Part shown: positions 1 to 8,005 of the stretch, in pieces | How positions within the stretch are numbered: position 1 is the first letter of the stretch | How the letters are laid out: each line of letters begins with the position of its first letter | Assembly (NCBI GenBank): GCA_019163135.1 | Contig: JAFLKR010000032.1 | Location: forward strand, 1 to 53,167 | DNA from: Desulfobulbaceae bacterium | Lineage (GTDB): Bacteria; Desulfobacterota; Desulfobulbia; Desulfobulbales; Desulfobulbaceae | Length of the DNA: 53,167 nt | Direction: 5' to 3' | The notes under the pieces: generated by a model | The model's database searches: none | What the model was told of the DNA's origin: nothing | Seen by the model: only the letters and a program-made list of their open reading frames with translations | Position numbers and translations under genes: made by a program

Positions 1-924
1 ACCGATCTTGGTATCCTGTGGTTCCTGGCGCTTGCAGGATTTGGTGTCTACGGCATTATTCTTGCTGGTTGGTCATCTCATAATAAGTTCGGTGTCCTAG
101 GTGGTTTGAGAGCCGCTGCACAGGTCATCAGTTACGAGATTCCCATGGGATTGGCAATCATTAGCGCCCTAGTTGTATACGGCACTGTCAACTTAACGGA
201 AATAGCGCAGTTCCAGGGACAGTTATTGTTTGGATTTATCCCGATGTGGGGGGTGGTGCTGCAGCCGTTGGGCGCCATCATCTTTATCATTGCCGCCTTT
301 GCCGAGACTAACCGGACACCTTTTGATCTGGCGGAGGGGGAGAGCGAATTGGTTGCCGGTTTTCATGTCGAATACAGTTCGATGAAATTCGGCATGTTTT
401 TTATGGGTGAATATGTTGCAATGTTCACCTCCAGCGCTCTTATCGTAACCCTCTATTTCGGCGGATTTCAGATTCCCTGGTTTTCCACTGAGACGCTGGT
501 TAATTTGGCTCGCCCCGTCACCGTAATACTCATGCTGTTGATGCCGGTTTTGGCAAAATTATTCACCTTATGGATCAGCAAAAACAATAAAAGCCATTAT
601 GATCGGGTTGACGATCCCAGAGTCCGTGAAGCCCAAGTGTATATTAAGGGTATTTGGGGCTTGGTTGTCGCCTTGGAAATTGTACTTTTCATCTATCTTA
701 TAACCGTTTCCGGCGGCGTAGCCGATCGGATTCTGGTTACCATATTACAGATTATTACCTTCCTGGTTAAAACAACCCTCATGTGTTTTGTTTATGTCTG
801 GGTTCGTTGGACCTTACCTCGGTTTCGTTATGATCAGCTGCAGAAATTGGGTTGGCAGACTCTGTTACCCCTTTCGCTGCTGAACATTTTTGTCACGAGT
901 GCAATCGTAGTCGCATTGGGTTAA
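1..924 (+). CDS. nuoH: NADH-quinone oxidoreductase subunit H (5' end outside window)
   Basis: Membrane subunit of complex I that joins the peripheral arm to the membrane arm and forms part of the quinone-binding chamber. The frame is open from base 1, so the gene starts upstream; the first possible start inside the window (a TTG at 106) only falls in the middle of the protein. The loop ETNRTPFDLAEGESELVAGF, typical of NuoH, is present and rich in acidic residues, followed by several hydrophobic helices. It is the first visible gene of nuoHIJKLMN, with 11 bases before nuoI. The electron-input subunits (NuoA-G) are not in the window, so the electron donor cannot be read from here. Confidence 0.95.
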   Translation, partial: TDLGILWFLALAGFGVYGIILAGWSSHNKFGVLGGLRAAAQVISYEIPMGLAIISALVVYGTVNLTEIAQFQGQLLFGFIPMWGVVLQPLGAIIFIIAAFAETNRTPFDLAEGESELVAGFHVEYSSMKFGMFFMGEYVAMFTSSALIVTLYFGGFQIPWFSTETLVNLARPVTVILMLLMPVLAKLFTLWISKNNKSHYDRVDDPRVREAQVYIKGIWGLVVALEIVLFIYLITVSGGVADRILVTILQIITFLVKTTLMCFVYVWVRWTLPRFRYDQLQKLGWQTLLPLSLLNIFVTSAIVVALG

Positions 925-935
925 TAGGAGCTGGC

Positions 936-1460
936 ATGAGTGGAAAAATAAAAATTATGGAGCGGCAGGGGAAAGACCTGTACCAACGTCTTTACCTGGT
1001 CGAGGTTTTTAAGGGGATGGCAGTGACCTTAGGTCATTTCATCACCAATCTTCTCGATAACTCGAAATTGTATGTCCGGCATTATCCCGAGGTAAAACCA
1101 GAGATTCCTGTACGCTGGAGAGGAAGACACCGTTTGACCGTGCATGAAGACGGTACCATGAAGTGTGTGGCCTGTTTCATGTGTCAGACCAACTGCCCTG
1201 CTAAATGTATCACGATCGAAGCCGGGGAAAGAATTGACGGTAGAACTGAAAAAATGCCGGTCAAGTTTGAGATTGACCTGCTTGAGTGCATTTATTGCGG
1301 CTATTGCGTTGAGGCCTGCCCAATGGATGCCATTCGTATGGATACTGGGATATTTTCTGTCACCGGGAGTGAGCGAAAACCTTTTATTTTAGGGATGGGG
1401 GAGATGCTGGCTACTAAAGGTGCATTTACCGAAGAAGAGTATAAAAAAGGGGGCGCTTGA
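936..1460 (+). CDS. nuoI: NADH-quinone oxidoreductase subunit I (8Fe-8S ferredoxin-like)
   Basis: Peripheral iron-sulfur subunit carrying the two [4Fe-4S] clusters (N6a/N6b) that pass electrons towards the quinone site. Two cluster motifs are visible, CVACFMCQTNCP and CIYCGYCVEACP, about 40 residues apart as in the family. The ATG at 936 has a TAGGAG ribosome site just upstream; an earlier in-frame start at 852 would overlap nuoH by 73 bases and is rejected. The product is 174 residues, a normal length. It lies between nuoH and nuoJ as in most bacterial complex I operons. Confidence 0.95.
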   Translation: MSGKIKIMERQGKDLYQRLYLVEVFKGMAVTLGHFITNLLDNSKLYVRHYPEVKPEIPVRWRGRHRLTVHEDGTMKCVACFMCQTNCPAKCITIEAGERIDGRTEKMPVKFEIDLLECIYCGYCVEACPMDAIRMDTGIFSVTGSERKPFILGMGEMLATKGAFTEEEYKKGGA

Positions 1461-1464
1461 TATC

Positions 1465-1974
1465 ATGTTTGCCGACGGGCTATTTTTAGGATTTGCAGTA
1501 CTCGCTGTGCTTGGAGCAGCCGGACTTATACTGTTTCGACATCCAATGAACGGAGCCATGAGCTTTGTCGTCACGTTAATTTCTTTGGCGGGACTGTATG
1601 CTTTACTCTCTGCTAAATTGATTTTCGCTCTGCAGTTGATCGTCTACGCTGGGGCAATCATGTCGCTCATAGTTTTCATTATCATGTTTTTAAACATACA
1701 ACCCAGCGATCTTCCTAAAGAGGAAACTAAACTATTATATATCCTTGGAAGTATAGTCGTCGTTTTTCCGATTGGGATGTTTCTGGTTAAGATTGTCAAA
1801 AGTTTACCAATAAGTACCACCGAGATCCTTGGAAATAACTTCGGTGGCGTCAAACCGGTTGGCTTGCTTCTTTTCAAAGACTGGCTGGTACCCTTTGAAA
1901 TAGTTTCGATTCTCCTGCTGGTTGCCTTGATCGGTGCGGTCATTCTTGCTGGAAAACGGGGGGCAGTTAAATGA
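1465..1974 (+). CDS. nuoJ: NADH-quinone oxidoreductase subunit J
   Basis: Small membrane subunit of complex I next to the quinone chamber and the first proton channel. The 169-residue product has about five hydrophobic helices; the segment around [20 protein letters not shown] is characteristic of NuoJ. The ATG at 1465 is chosen because it follows the nuoI stop by 4 bases with a G-rich ribosome site (AAGGGGGC) inside the nuoI end. An upstream in-frame ATG at 1420 lies inside nuoI. Its stop overlaps the nuoK start (ATGA), implying translational coupling. Confidence 0.93.
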   Translation: MFADGLFLGFAVLAVLGAAGLILFRHPMNGAMSFVVTLISLAGLYALLSAKLIFALQLIVYAGAIMSLIVFIIMFLNIQPSDLPKEETKLLYILGSIVVVFPIGMFLVKIVKSLPISTTEILGNNFGGVKPVGLLLFKDWLVPFEIVSILLLVALIGAVILAGKRGAVK

Positions 1975-2267
1975 TTCACAATTATCTCTTCCTCAGTATC
2001 ATCCTTTTTTGTCTAGGGATAGTCGGTGTAATCTCCCGGCGAAATGTCTTTACAGTATTTATGTCCATTGAATTGATGTTGAATGCTGCTAATCTCGCTT
2101 TTATTGCATTCTCCCGCGTTCATCAAAACATGGATGGACATGTTCTCGCGATGATGGTTATGGCGGTAGCTGCTGCAGAAGCTGCACTGGCTCTTGCCGT
2201 TGTGATATTACTGCACAAACATAAAAGCAAGCTTGATACTAATGTATTCAGCCTGCTGAAAGGGTGA
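1971..2267 (+). CDS. nuoK: NADH-quinone oxidoreductase subunit K
   Basis: Three-helix membrane subunit related to MrpC. The 98-residue length is typical. The two conserved helix glutamates of the proton path are visible in [11 protein letters not shown] and in [13 protein letters not shown]. The start overlaps the nuoJ stop by 4 bases, so the two are probably translated together. It is followed after 4 bases by nuoL. Confidence 0.95.
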   Translation: MIHNYLFLSIILFCLGIVGVISRRNVFTVFMSIELMLNAANLAFIAFSRVHQNMDGHVLAMMVMAVAAAEAALALAVVILLHKHKSKLDTNVFSLLKG

Positions 2268-2271
2268 TTCC

Positions 2272-4185
2272 ATGGGACAAAGTGTAAATTATCTAGGTCT
2301 GATACCGCTTTTCCCATTACTGGGCTCGGTACTGATCGGTCTTATTCATGTTTTTGCCGGTAAAAAATTTAGGATTTCTGAGAAATTTTACGGCATTCTT
2401 GCCTGCGTAGGACCGGTACTCTCATTTATCTTAGCGCTCAAAACCTTTGTCGCTCTTAAGGCCTTGGCTCCTGAGTCTCGCTTTTTGTGTCATAAGGCCT
2501 TTACTTGGTTCAGTGTCGGTGAGTTGCATATCGACATGGGATTTTTAGCTGATCCGCTCAGTTGTCTCATGTTGTTGTTTGTCACGTTTATTGGTTCCCT
2601 GATCCATATATATTCCATAGGATACATGGGCGGAGACAAAAATTACGGTAAATTTTTCTCCTACATGAATCTCTTTCTTGGCGCCATGCTGGTGTTAGTC
2701 CTTGGCGACAGCCCGGTTGTCATGTTTGTCGGCTGGGAAGGAGTCGGACTCTGTTCGTATCTGCTCATTAGTTTTTATAGCGAAGACCGCTCTAACGTCC
2801 TTGCAGGCAATAAAGCCTTTATCGTCAACAGGATCGGCGACCTTGGCTTTGTTCTGGGCATGGCCTTTCTTTTCTGGGGTATTGGTGCGAGTGGGTTTGA
2901 TTTCCTTTCGCTGAAAGCTCATTCCGGCAATCTTACCCCGGCGATTGCGCTCACTGTCTGTCTATTGTTATTTGTCGGCGCCACCGGTAAATCGGCCCAG
3001 ATTCCCCTCTATGTCTGGTTACCGGACGCTATGGCTGGCCCTACACCGGTTTCCGCACTCATCCATGCCGCAACGATGGTCACCGCCGGTGTCTACATGG
3101 TCGCTCGATTCAGCTTTATCTATGCAAACGTTGAATTGGCGGGCAACATTATTGCCTGGGTCGGCATCCTTACGGCTCTTCTGGCTGCCATTTTCGGCAT
3201 GTTCCAGGATGACATCAAAAAAGTTCTGGCCTATTCGACCGTTAGTCAGTTGGGGTACATGTTTGCTGGTGTCGGAGTGGCGGCATATTCTGCCGGTATT
3301 TTCCATGTTTTTACCCATGCTTTTTTTAAAGCCTTGCTCTTTCTTGGTGCTGGATCCGTAATCTATGCCTTGCATCACCAACAGAACATCTGGAAGATGG
3401 GCGGGCTGAAATCGAAGATGCCTAAAACCTATTTTACCATGGTGATCGGCGCACTGGCCCTTTCCGGTTGCCCACCTTTCTCCGGATTCTTCAGCAAAGA
3501 CGAAATTCTCTATAGCGCTTTGGCGACTGGGCATTACGGCATTTGGATGGTGGGTGTCTTGGTAGCTGGCATGACTGCTTACTACACATTCAGGATGATC
3601 TTCGTGGTCTTCCACGGCACGCCTCGCGATCAGCATGCCTTTGATCATGCGAAGGAATCGCCTGCTGTTATGACCGTGCCTCTTATTATTCTGGCGGTAG
3701 GTGCTTTGTTTGCTGGATTTTTGAATCTGCCTGCAATCTTTGGTGGCAGTCAAATGGTCACCCATTGGCTGGCTCCCAGCCTGACTGAACACCATCCGCA
3801 TGCAAGTCTTTTTATAGAAATTATAGCTATCGGCGCAAGTGTGGCCGCTTTTGTCATCGGCATTAAGATCGCCTACACCAAGTTTGGACAAGGCGCTCCT
3901 GCACCGGAATTCAAAGGCTTCGCTGAATTTGCTTATCACAAATTCTATGTCGATGAATTGTATCATGCCATTATTGTTCAACCCTATAAAGCTATCGGTT
4001 CGATTATTTGGAAAACCCTCGAACCAAATGTTACCGATAGTCCGGTCAAAGCCGCATCAAAACTCTATATGGCCATTGGAACAGCCTTCAAGGTTTTCCA
4101 GGTGGGCTATGTCAGGATTTATGCAATATATATGATCGTAGGGCTGAGTCTGATGAGCCTGTTCCTCTCTCAATCGTTGAATTAG
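2272..4185 (+). CDS. nuoL: NADH-quinone oxidoreductase subunit L (antiporter-like)
   Basis: Largest and most distal proton-pumping subunit of complex I, related to Mrp antiporter subunits. The 637-residue protein carries the Proton_antipo_N region (GWEGVGLCSYLLI, about residues 155-170) and the Proton_antipo_M core (WLPDAMAGPTPVSALIHAAT, about residues 250-270), followed by the long C-terminal segment expected for NuoL's lateral helix. About fourteen or more hydrophobic segments are evident. Charged helix residues (Glu in GWEG, Lys in GATGKSAQ and in the FFSKDEILY region) match the family. It is tightly packed between nuoK and nuoM. Confidence 0.96.
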   Translation: MGQSVNYLGLIPLFPLLGSVLIGLIHVFAGKKFRISEKFYGILACVGPVLSFILALKTFVALKALAPESRFLCHKAFTWFSVGELHIDMGFLADPLSCLMLLFVTFIGSLIHIYSIGYMGGDKNYGKFFSYMNLFLGAMLVLVLGDSPVVMFVGWEGVGLCSYLLISFYSEDRSNVLAGNKAFIVNRIGDLGFVLGMAFLFWGIGASGFDFLSLKAHSGNLTPAIALTVCLLLFVGATGKSAQIPLYVWLPDAMAGPTPVSALIHAATMVTAGVYMVARFSFIYANVELAGNIIAWVGILTALLAAIFGMFQDDIKKVLAYSTVSQLGYMFAGVGVAAYSAGIFHVFTHAFFKALLFLGAGSVIYALHHQQNIWKMGGLKSKMPKTYFTMVIGALALSGCPPFSGFFSKDEILYSALATGHYGIWMVGVLVAGMTAYYTFRMIFVVFHGTPRDQHAFDHAKESPAVMTVPLIILAVGALFAGFLNLPAIFGGSQMVTHWLAPSLTEHHPHASLFIEIIAIGASVAAFVIGIKIAYTKFGQGAPAPEFKGFAEFAYHKFYVDELYHAIIVQPYKAIGSIIWKTLEPNVTDSPVKAASKLYMAIGTAFKVFQVGYVRIYAIYMIVGLSLMSLFLSQSLN

Positions 4186-4198
4186 ATAAGGTGAAAGA

Positions 4199-5719
4199 AT
4201 GTTCGAACATGTCCTTTCTGTCATAATCTTTTTACCAATACTTGCCGGGTTACTGCTTCTCGTAACCCCTGCAAGCCGGACTATCGCTAGGGTTTCAGGG
4301 CTCATAATTTCTCTGGCTACGCTTGTGCTCAGCCTAGATTTATATGCTAATTTTTCCGCTACCGGCCATCTCGAATTCGTCGAGTATATTCCCTGGATTC
4401 AATCCTTGGGGGTATCATATCACCTCGGTATCGATGGCATTAGCCTGTTTATCCTTATGGCAGGATCTGTTCTTTTACCCATGGTCTATCTGGTGTTTAC
4501 GACCAAGGAAAAAGGATACTATGCCAATTTGCTTATTGTTCAGGGCGCCATGGCGGGTGCCGTATGTGCCGCCGATATGATCCTTTTCTATGTCTTCTGG
4601 GAAGTCATGCTGTTGCCGGTCTTTTTCATGCTCGGCCTTTACGGTGGCCCCAAAAGACTGCCGGCTACGCTTAAAATTACCTTGTACACCATTGCGGGCT
4701 CCCTGTTAATGTTAGCGGCCATTGTTTATCTAGGCGTCAGTTATCATGCCCAATTTAACGAATGGAATTTTGCCATTAGTAAAATGGCCCAACTTAATCT
4801 GACCGGTCGGGTTGCCGCCGTAGCTTTTTTTGGGTTTATGATTGCTTTTGCCATCAAAATCCCTCTTTTCCCTTTCCACACCTGGTTACCCGACGCCTAC
4901 ACGGAAGCTCCTACAGCGACCACCTTCGTCTTATCAGCTATTATGGCTAAAATAGGTGTGTATGGTGTTATCCGGTTTGTCGTCCCTGTTTTTGATGAAC
5001 AATTTGCTCGATTTGCCATCCTGTTGGCCTATTCAGGCGTAATTGGCATGATGTATTGCGGACTAGCCGCAATTGCCCAAAAAGATTTCAAGAGGATGCT
5101 GGCATTTTCCTCAGCCTCTCATATGGGTATTATTGCCCTCGGGGTATTTTGCATGAATATGCAGGCCTTGACCGGGACTATCTACCAGATAGTAGCGCAT
5201 GCAACCAGCACCGGTGTCCTGTTCCTCTTTGCCGGAATTCTCGAAGATCGGACCAACACTCGGACCATAGACGACTTGGGCGGCATTGCAGCCAAAGCGC
5301 CCGTGTTTGCACTTTTTTTCGCGATCGCAATGCTGGCCTCGGTTGGATTGCCTGGAACCAGTGGGTTTATTGGCGAATTTATGATTATTCTTGGCGCCAT
5401 TAAATTCAACACCGTCATTGGCGTATTGGCCGGCACCTCCTTGATCATTGGGGTCTGTTACATGCTTTGGATGTTTCAAAGAGTATTTTTTGAGAAATCT
5501 AACGCTAACTCAGAAAACTTTAAAGATCTGAGTCTGGTGGAGGGACTGACTTTTTTGCCGGTAATCATATTAATTATCGTCATGGGAATTTATCCCCAGC
5601 CATTTCTCAGCAAGATCACCCCTTCGGTGGCGCTTCAGTTTAGCCAGAACCCACCTGTTATTGCCCAAACTGTCACAACCAACGCTCTTCTTCCTGAGCT
5701 CACCATTGAACAGAAATAA
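4199..5719 (+). CDS. nuoM: NADH-quinone oxidoreductase subunit M (antiporter-like)
   Basis: Second antiporter-like proton-pumping subunit of complex I. The 506-residue length is normal. Visible marks are YVFWEVMLLPVFFMLG (essential Glu, about residue 145), FPFHTWLPDAYTEAPTATT (about residues 222-242) with the following lysine in AIMAKIGVYG, and a C-terminal run of hydrophobic helices. It starts 13 bases after nuoL with an AAGGTG ribosome site, and nuoN follows after 15 bases. Confidence 0.96.
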   Translation: MFEHVLSVIIFLPILAGLLLLVTPASRTIARVSGLIISLATLVLSLDLYANFSATGHLEFVEYIPWIQSLGVSYHLGIDGISLFILMAGSVLLPMVYLVFTTKEKGYYANLLIVQGAMAGAVCAADMILFYVFWEVMLLPVFFMLGLYGGPKRLPATLKITLYTIAGSLLMLAAIVYLGVSYHAQFNEWNFAISKMAQLNLTGRVAAVAFFGFMIAFAIKIPLFPFHTWLPDAYTEAPTATTFVLSAIMAKIGVYGVIRFVVPVFDEQFARFAILLAYSGVIGMMYCGLAAIAQKDFKRMLAFSSASHMGIIALGVFCMNMQALTGTIYQIVAHATSTGVLFLFAGILEDRTNTRTIDDLGGIAAKAPVFALFFAIAMLASVGLPGTSGFIGEFMIILGAIKFNTVIGVLAGTSLIIGVCYMLWMFQRVFFEKSNANSENFKDLSLVEGLTFLPVIILIIVMGIYPQPFLSKITPSVALQFSQNPPVIAQTVTTNALLPELTIEQK

Positions 5720-5734
5720 GGCCGGATTTCCATC

Positions 5735-7153
5735 ATGACGAACGATTTAATGTTACTACTGCCACTGATTATCATTGGTGCAGGGGCTATCCTGTTGATG
5801 CTCACCTCTGCGTTTGAAAAATTGAACAATGAAGTTACTGCCTATGGAAGTGCGATTATTTTCGCCGTAGCGTTTCTTGTTCAACTCAGCGCTTGTATCT
5901 CTGGAAACGCCGTCATCTTTTCCGAGGCGTTTAATGGCATACTTGTGGTGAGCAACTTTTCTAAAGCGGCCGGTCTGATCATTCTCGCCTGCGGCTTTTT
6001 TACTACCCTGAGTTCTCAAACCTATTTTAAGCAAAATAATTTTTGCACACCTGAATACTACAGTCTTACAGTGTTCGCAGCCTCGGGTATGCTCCTGCTG
6101 ACCATGGCGCAAGAATTGATCACCGTCTTTATTGCCCTTGAGATCATGTCGTTGGCGATCTATATCTTAGTTGGTTACGATCGTAAGAATGTGATCAGTA
6201 CTGAAGCCGTGCTCAAGTATCTCATTCTCGGGGCCTTTGCCGGAGCTTTCTTTACCATGGGAACGGCTTTCATTTACGGTGCGACCGCTAGCACTAAATT
6301 TATCAAAATCAGCCAGTTCATTGCCAGTCATGGATTTTCGCAATCACCAGCCATTATCGGAGGTTCCTTCTTTATTCTGGTGGCCTTCCTGTTTAAAGCC
6401 GCGGCCTTCCCTTTCCATGCCTGGGTAATTGATGTCTACGAAGGTGCCTCAGCGCCCATCACTGGGTACATGGCCACCGCTCTGAAGGCTGCTATTTTTA
6501 CGGTTTTTGCCAACTTTCTTGTCCTCGACGGCACTCTTCAGGCCGGTTGGATCAAATATCTCTTCTACATCGCTGTTTTTACCATGTTTGTCGGCAATCT
6601 CATTGCGATTGGCCAACAGTCGCTTAAAAGAATGCTGGCCGCATCCGGTATTGTCCATACCGGGTATCTGCTGATTGCTTTGGTGGCGGTCGACAGTAAT
6701 GCTTTCACAGGTAGTGTCATTGCCTACTATCTCGCCGCCTATGCCGCAGGTACTTTAGGTATTTTTGCGGCCCTTTCCTACCTGGGAGGTGCCGGTGAAA
6801 AACGGAAAAATTTCGATGATTTCAAGGGGTTGGCCAAGGCTCGTCCTTATTCCGCAGCTGCGATAAGTATTTTTCTACTGTCTATGGCCGGCATACCGCC
6901 TACCGCAGGCTTCATGGGGAAATTCTACATCATTACATCAGCTATTGAGGCCGGGCAGATAGCTTTGGCTGTCCTTGGAATTATCAGTTCCATCATCTCC
7001 ATGTGGTATTATCTCCGTCTCATCATCAATATGTATTTTTATGAAGCCGAAGAACAGTTCAATGAATCGGTGCCATCGCAATCAGCTCCGATTTGCACCT
7101 TCGTACTGGTGATCTGTGTCTTCGCCATCAGCCTCTATCCTATTGCTATTTAA
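5735..7153 (+). CDS. nuoN: NADH-quinone oxidoreductase subunit N (antiporter-like)
   Basis: Third antiporter-like proton-pumping subunit of complex I, and the last gene of the operon. The 472-residue protein shows FIALEIMSLAIYILVGY (essential Glu, about residue 133) and FPFHAWVIDVYEGASAPIT (about residues 227-246), then LKAAIFTVF with the conserved Lys. The order H-I-J-K-L-M-N is the common bacterial one. Hairpins at 7169-7195 and 7206-7234 close the operon. Confidence 0.96.
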   Translation: MTNDLMLLLPLIIIGAGAILLMLTSAFEKLNNEVTAYGSAIIFAVAFLVQLSACISGNAVIFSEAFNGILVVSNFSKAAGLIILACGFFTTLSSQTYFKQNNFCTPEYYSLTVFAASGMLLLTMAQELITVFIALEIMSLAIYILVGYDRKNVISTEAVLKYLILGAFAGAFFTMGTAFIYGATASTKFIKISQFIASHGFSQSPAIIGGSFFILVAFLFKAAAFPFHAWVIDVYEGASAPITGYMATALKAAIFTVFANFLVLDGTLQAGWIKYLFYIAVFTMFVGNLIAIGQQSLKRMLAASGIVHTGYLLIALVAVDSNAFTGSVIAYYLAAYAAGTLGIFAALSYLGGAGEKRKNFDDFKGLAKARPYSAAAISIFLLSMAGIPPTAGFMGKFYIITSAIEAGQIALAVLGIISSIISMWYYLRLIINMYFYEAEEQFNESVPSQSAPICTFVLVICVFAISLYPIAI

Positions 7154-7168
7154 ATTTTCTTCGACGCA

Positions 7169-7195
7169 CCCGATTACCCCCTTGGCGTAATCGGG
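7169..7195 (+). terminator. Hairpin behind nuoN
   Basis: Perfect 9-bp inverted repeat (CCCGATTAC / GTAATCGGG) with a 9-base loop, 15 bases after the nuoN stop. It has no U-run directly after it, so it probably acts together with the stronger hairpin just downstream or stabilises the 3' end. Confidence 0.6.
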
Positions 7196-7205
7196 CCTCC
7201 TTTCA

Positions 7206-7234
7206 CATCCCGGGAATGACAAATTCCCGGGATG
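7206..7234. terminator. Strong terminator-like hairpin of the nuo operon
   Basis: Perfect 12-bp stem (CATCCCGGGAAT / ATTCCCGGGATG) with a 5-base loop, followed on the plus strand by TTTTC. The form fits a rho-independent terminator for nuoHIJKLMN. The mirrored sequence could also stop transcripts arriving from the opposite operon. Confidence 0.7.
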
Positions 7235-7377
7235 TTTTCATCTCACTGTAGCCCTCATCCAGACAGAACATGCATGAAATGCTTTTTGCCTGTTTTTGCC
7301 TCTTCTGACCTTGTCGATCAAGTCGATACCGATTCTTTTTTTATTTGTAACCATTCAGCATGATTGGCGACCAGATA

Positions 7378-7996
7378 TCATGTCATAAAACCAGGCCACT
7401 TGCCTTGAAAGAGCAATCTCAAGGCTTCGGACGCCGTCAACCCCTGTTTTCTGCAGGTCGATATATAACTGCGTATGCGGCAGGATGTTTTGGCGCCGTC
7501 CATTGAACGGAAACACCCCACCACTTTCTGCTGCACCTTGATCATACGCAGATCATTTTCAGCCTGGTTGTTCGAGAAAGGGACAACAGGGTCATCCAGG
7601 AATCTCAGGACATCAGCCTCAAAATTCTGTATTCGTTCCAGGCGATTTCTGGATTTTGATCGGGCCACCCGGCCGCGTTTCCCTTCTCTTTTGCTCTGTT
7701 CCGGTGCCGGGCATTCGTTCTCGGCTTCTCGTAACAGGTTTCGGTACTGCGTTCTGTACTGCTCCGCCATGGTCGCATCAAGAACCGCCGGCGTCATGGA
7801 CCGCCCGATTAGCCTTTCTGAGAAATTTATTCATCTGCTGTGCCCACTGCTGATCGTCTTGTTCCCAAGCCCGTTCCAATTCTCGAAGGTGATGGGCATT
7901 GCACAGCGCATGCGCTCGGCCGTATTGGAAATACGGTTTCCAGTGGTCGTGGCAAAGGATTCCTCGAAAAATCGGTAGAATCCCTATCGTGTTATC
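7378..7996 (-). pseudogene. IS66-family transposase remnant, 5'-truncated and frameshifted
   Basis: Two reading frames together give the C-terminal half of an IS66 (DDE_Tnp_IS66) transposase. The upstream part (about 7996-7803) reads GILPIFRGILCHDHWKPYF...NAHHLRELERAWEQ, which includes a catalytic-type Asp. It then hits a stop, and the protein continues in another frame from about 7797 with FSNNQAENDLRMIKVQQKV, which contains the catalytic Glu, and ends at 7378. The N-terminal half with the first Asp is missing and no accessory IS66 orfs are visible. The remnant starts within about 10 bases of the hdrA stop codon. A GTAACCATTCAGC stretch near 7347 may be part of the element's end. Not functional. 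Confidence 0.85.
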
Positions 7997-8005
7997 GAAT
8001 GAACA

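Noticed and set aside
3019-3981. Minus-strand open frame of 320 codons
   Set aside because: Opposite the well-conserved nuoL sequence; shadow frame.
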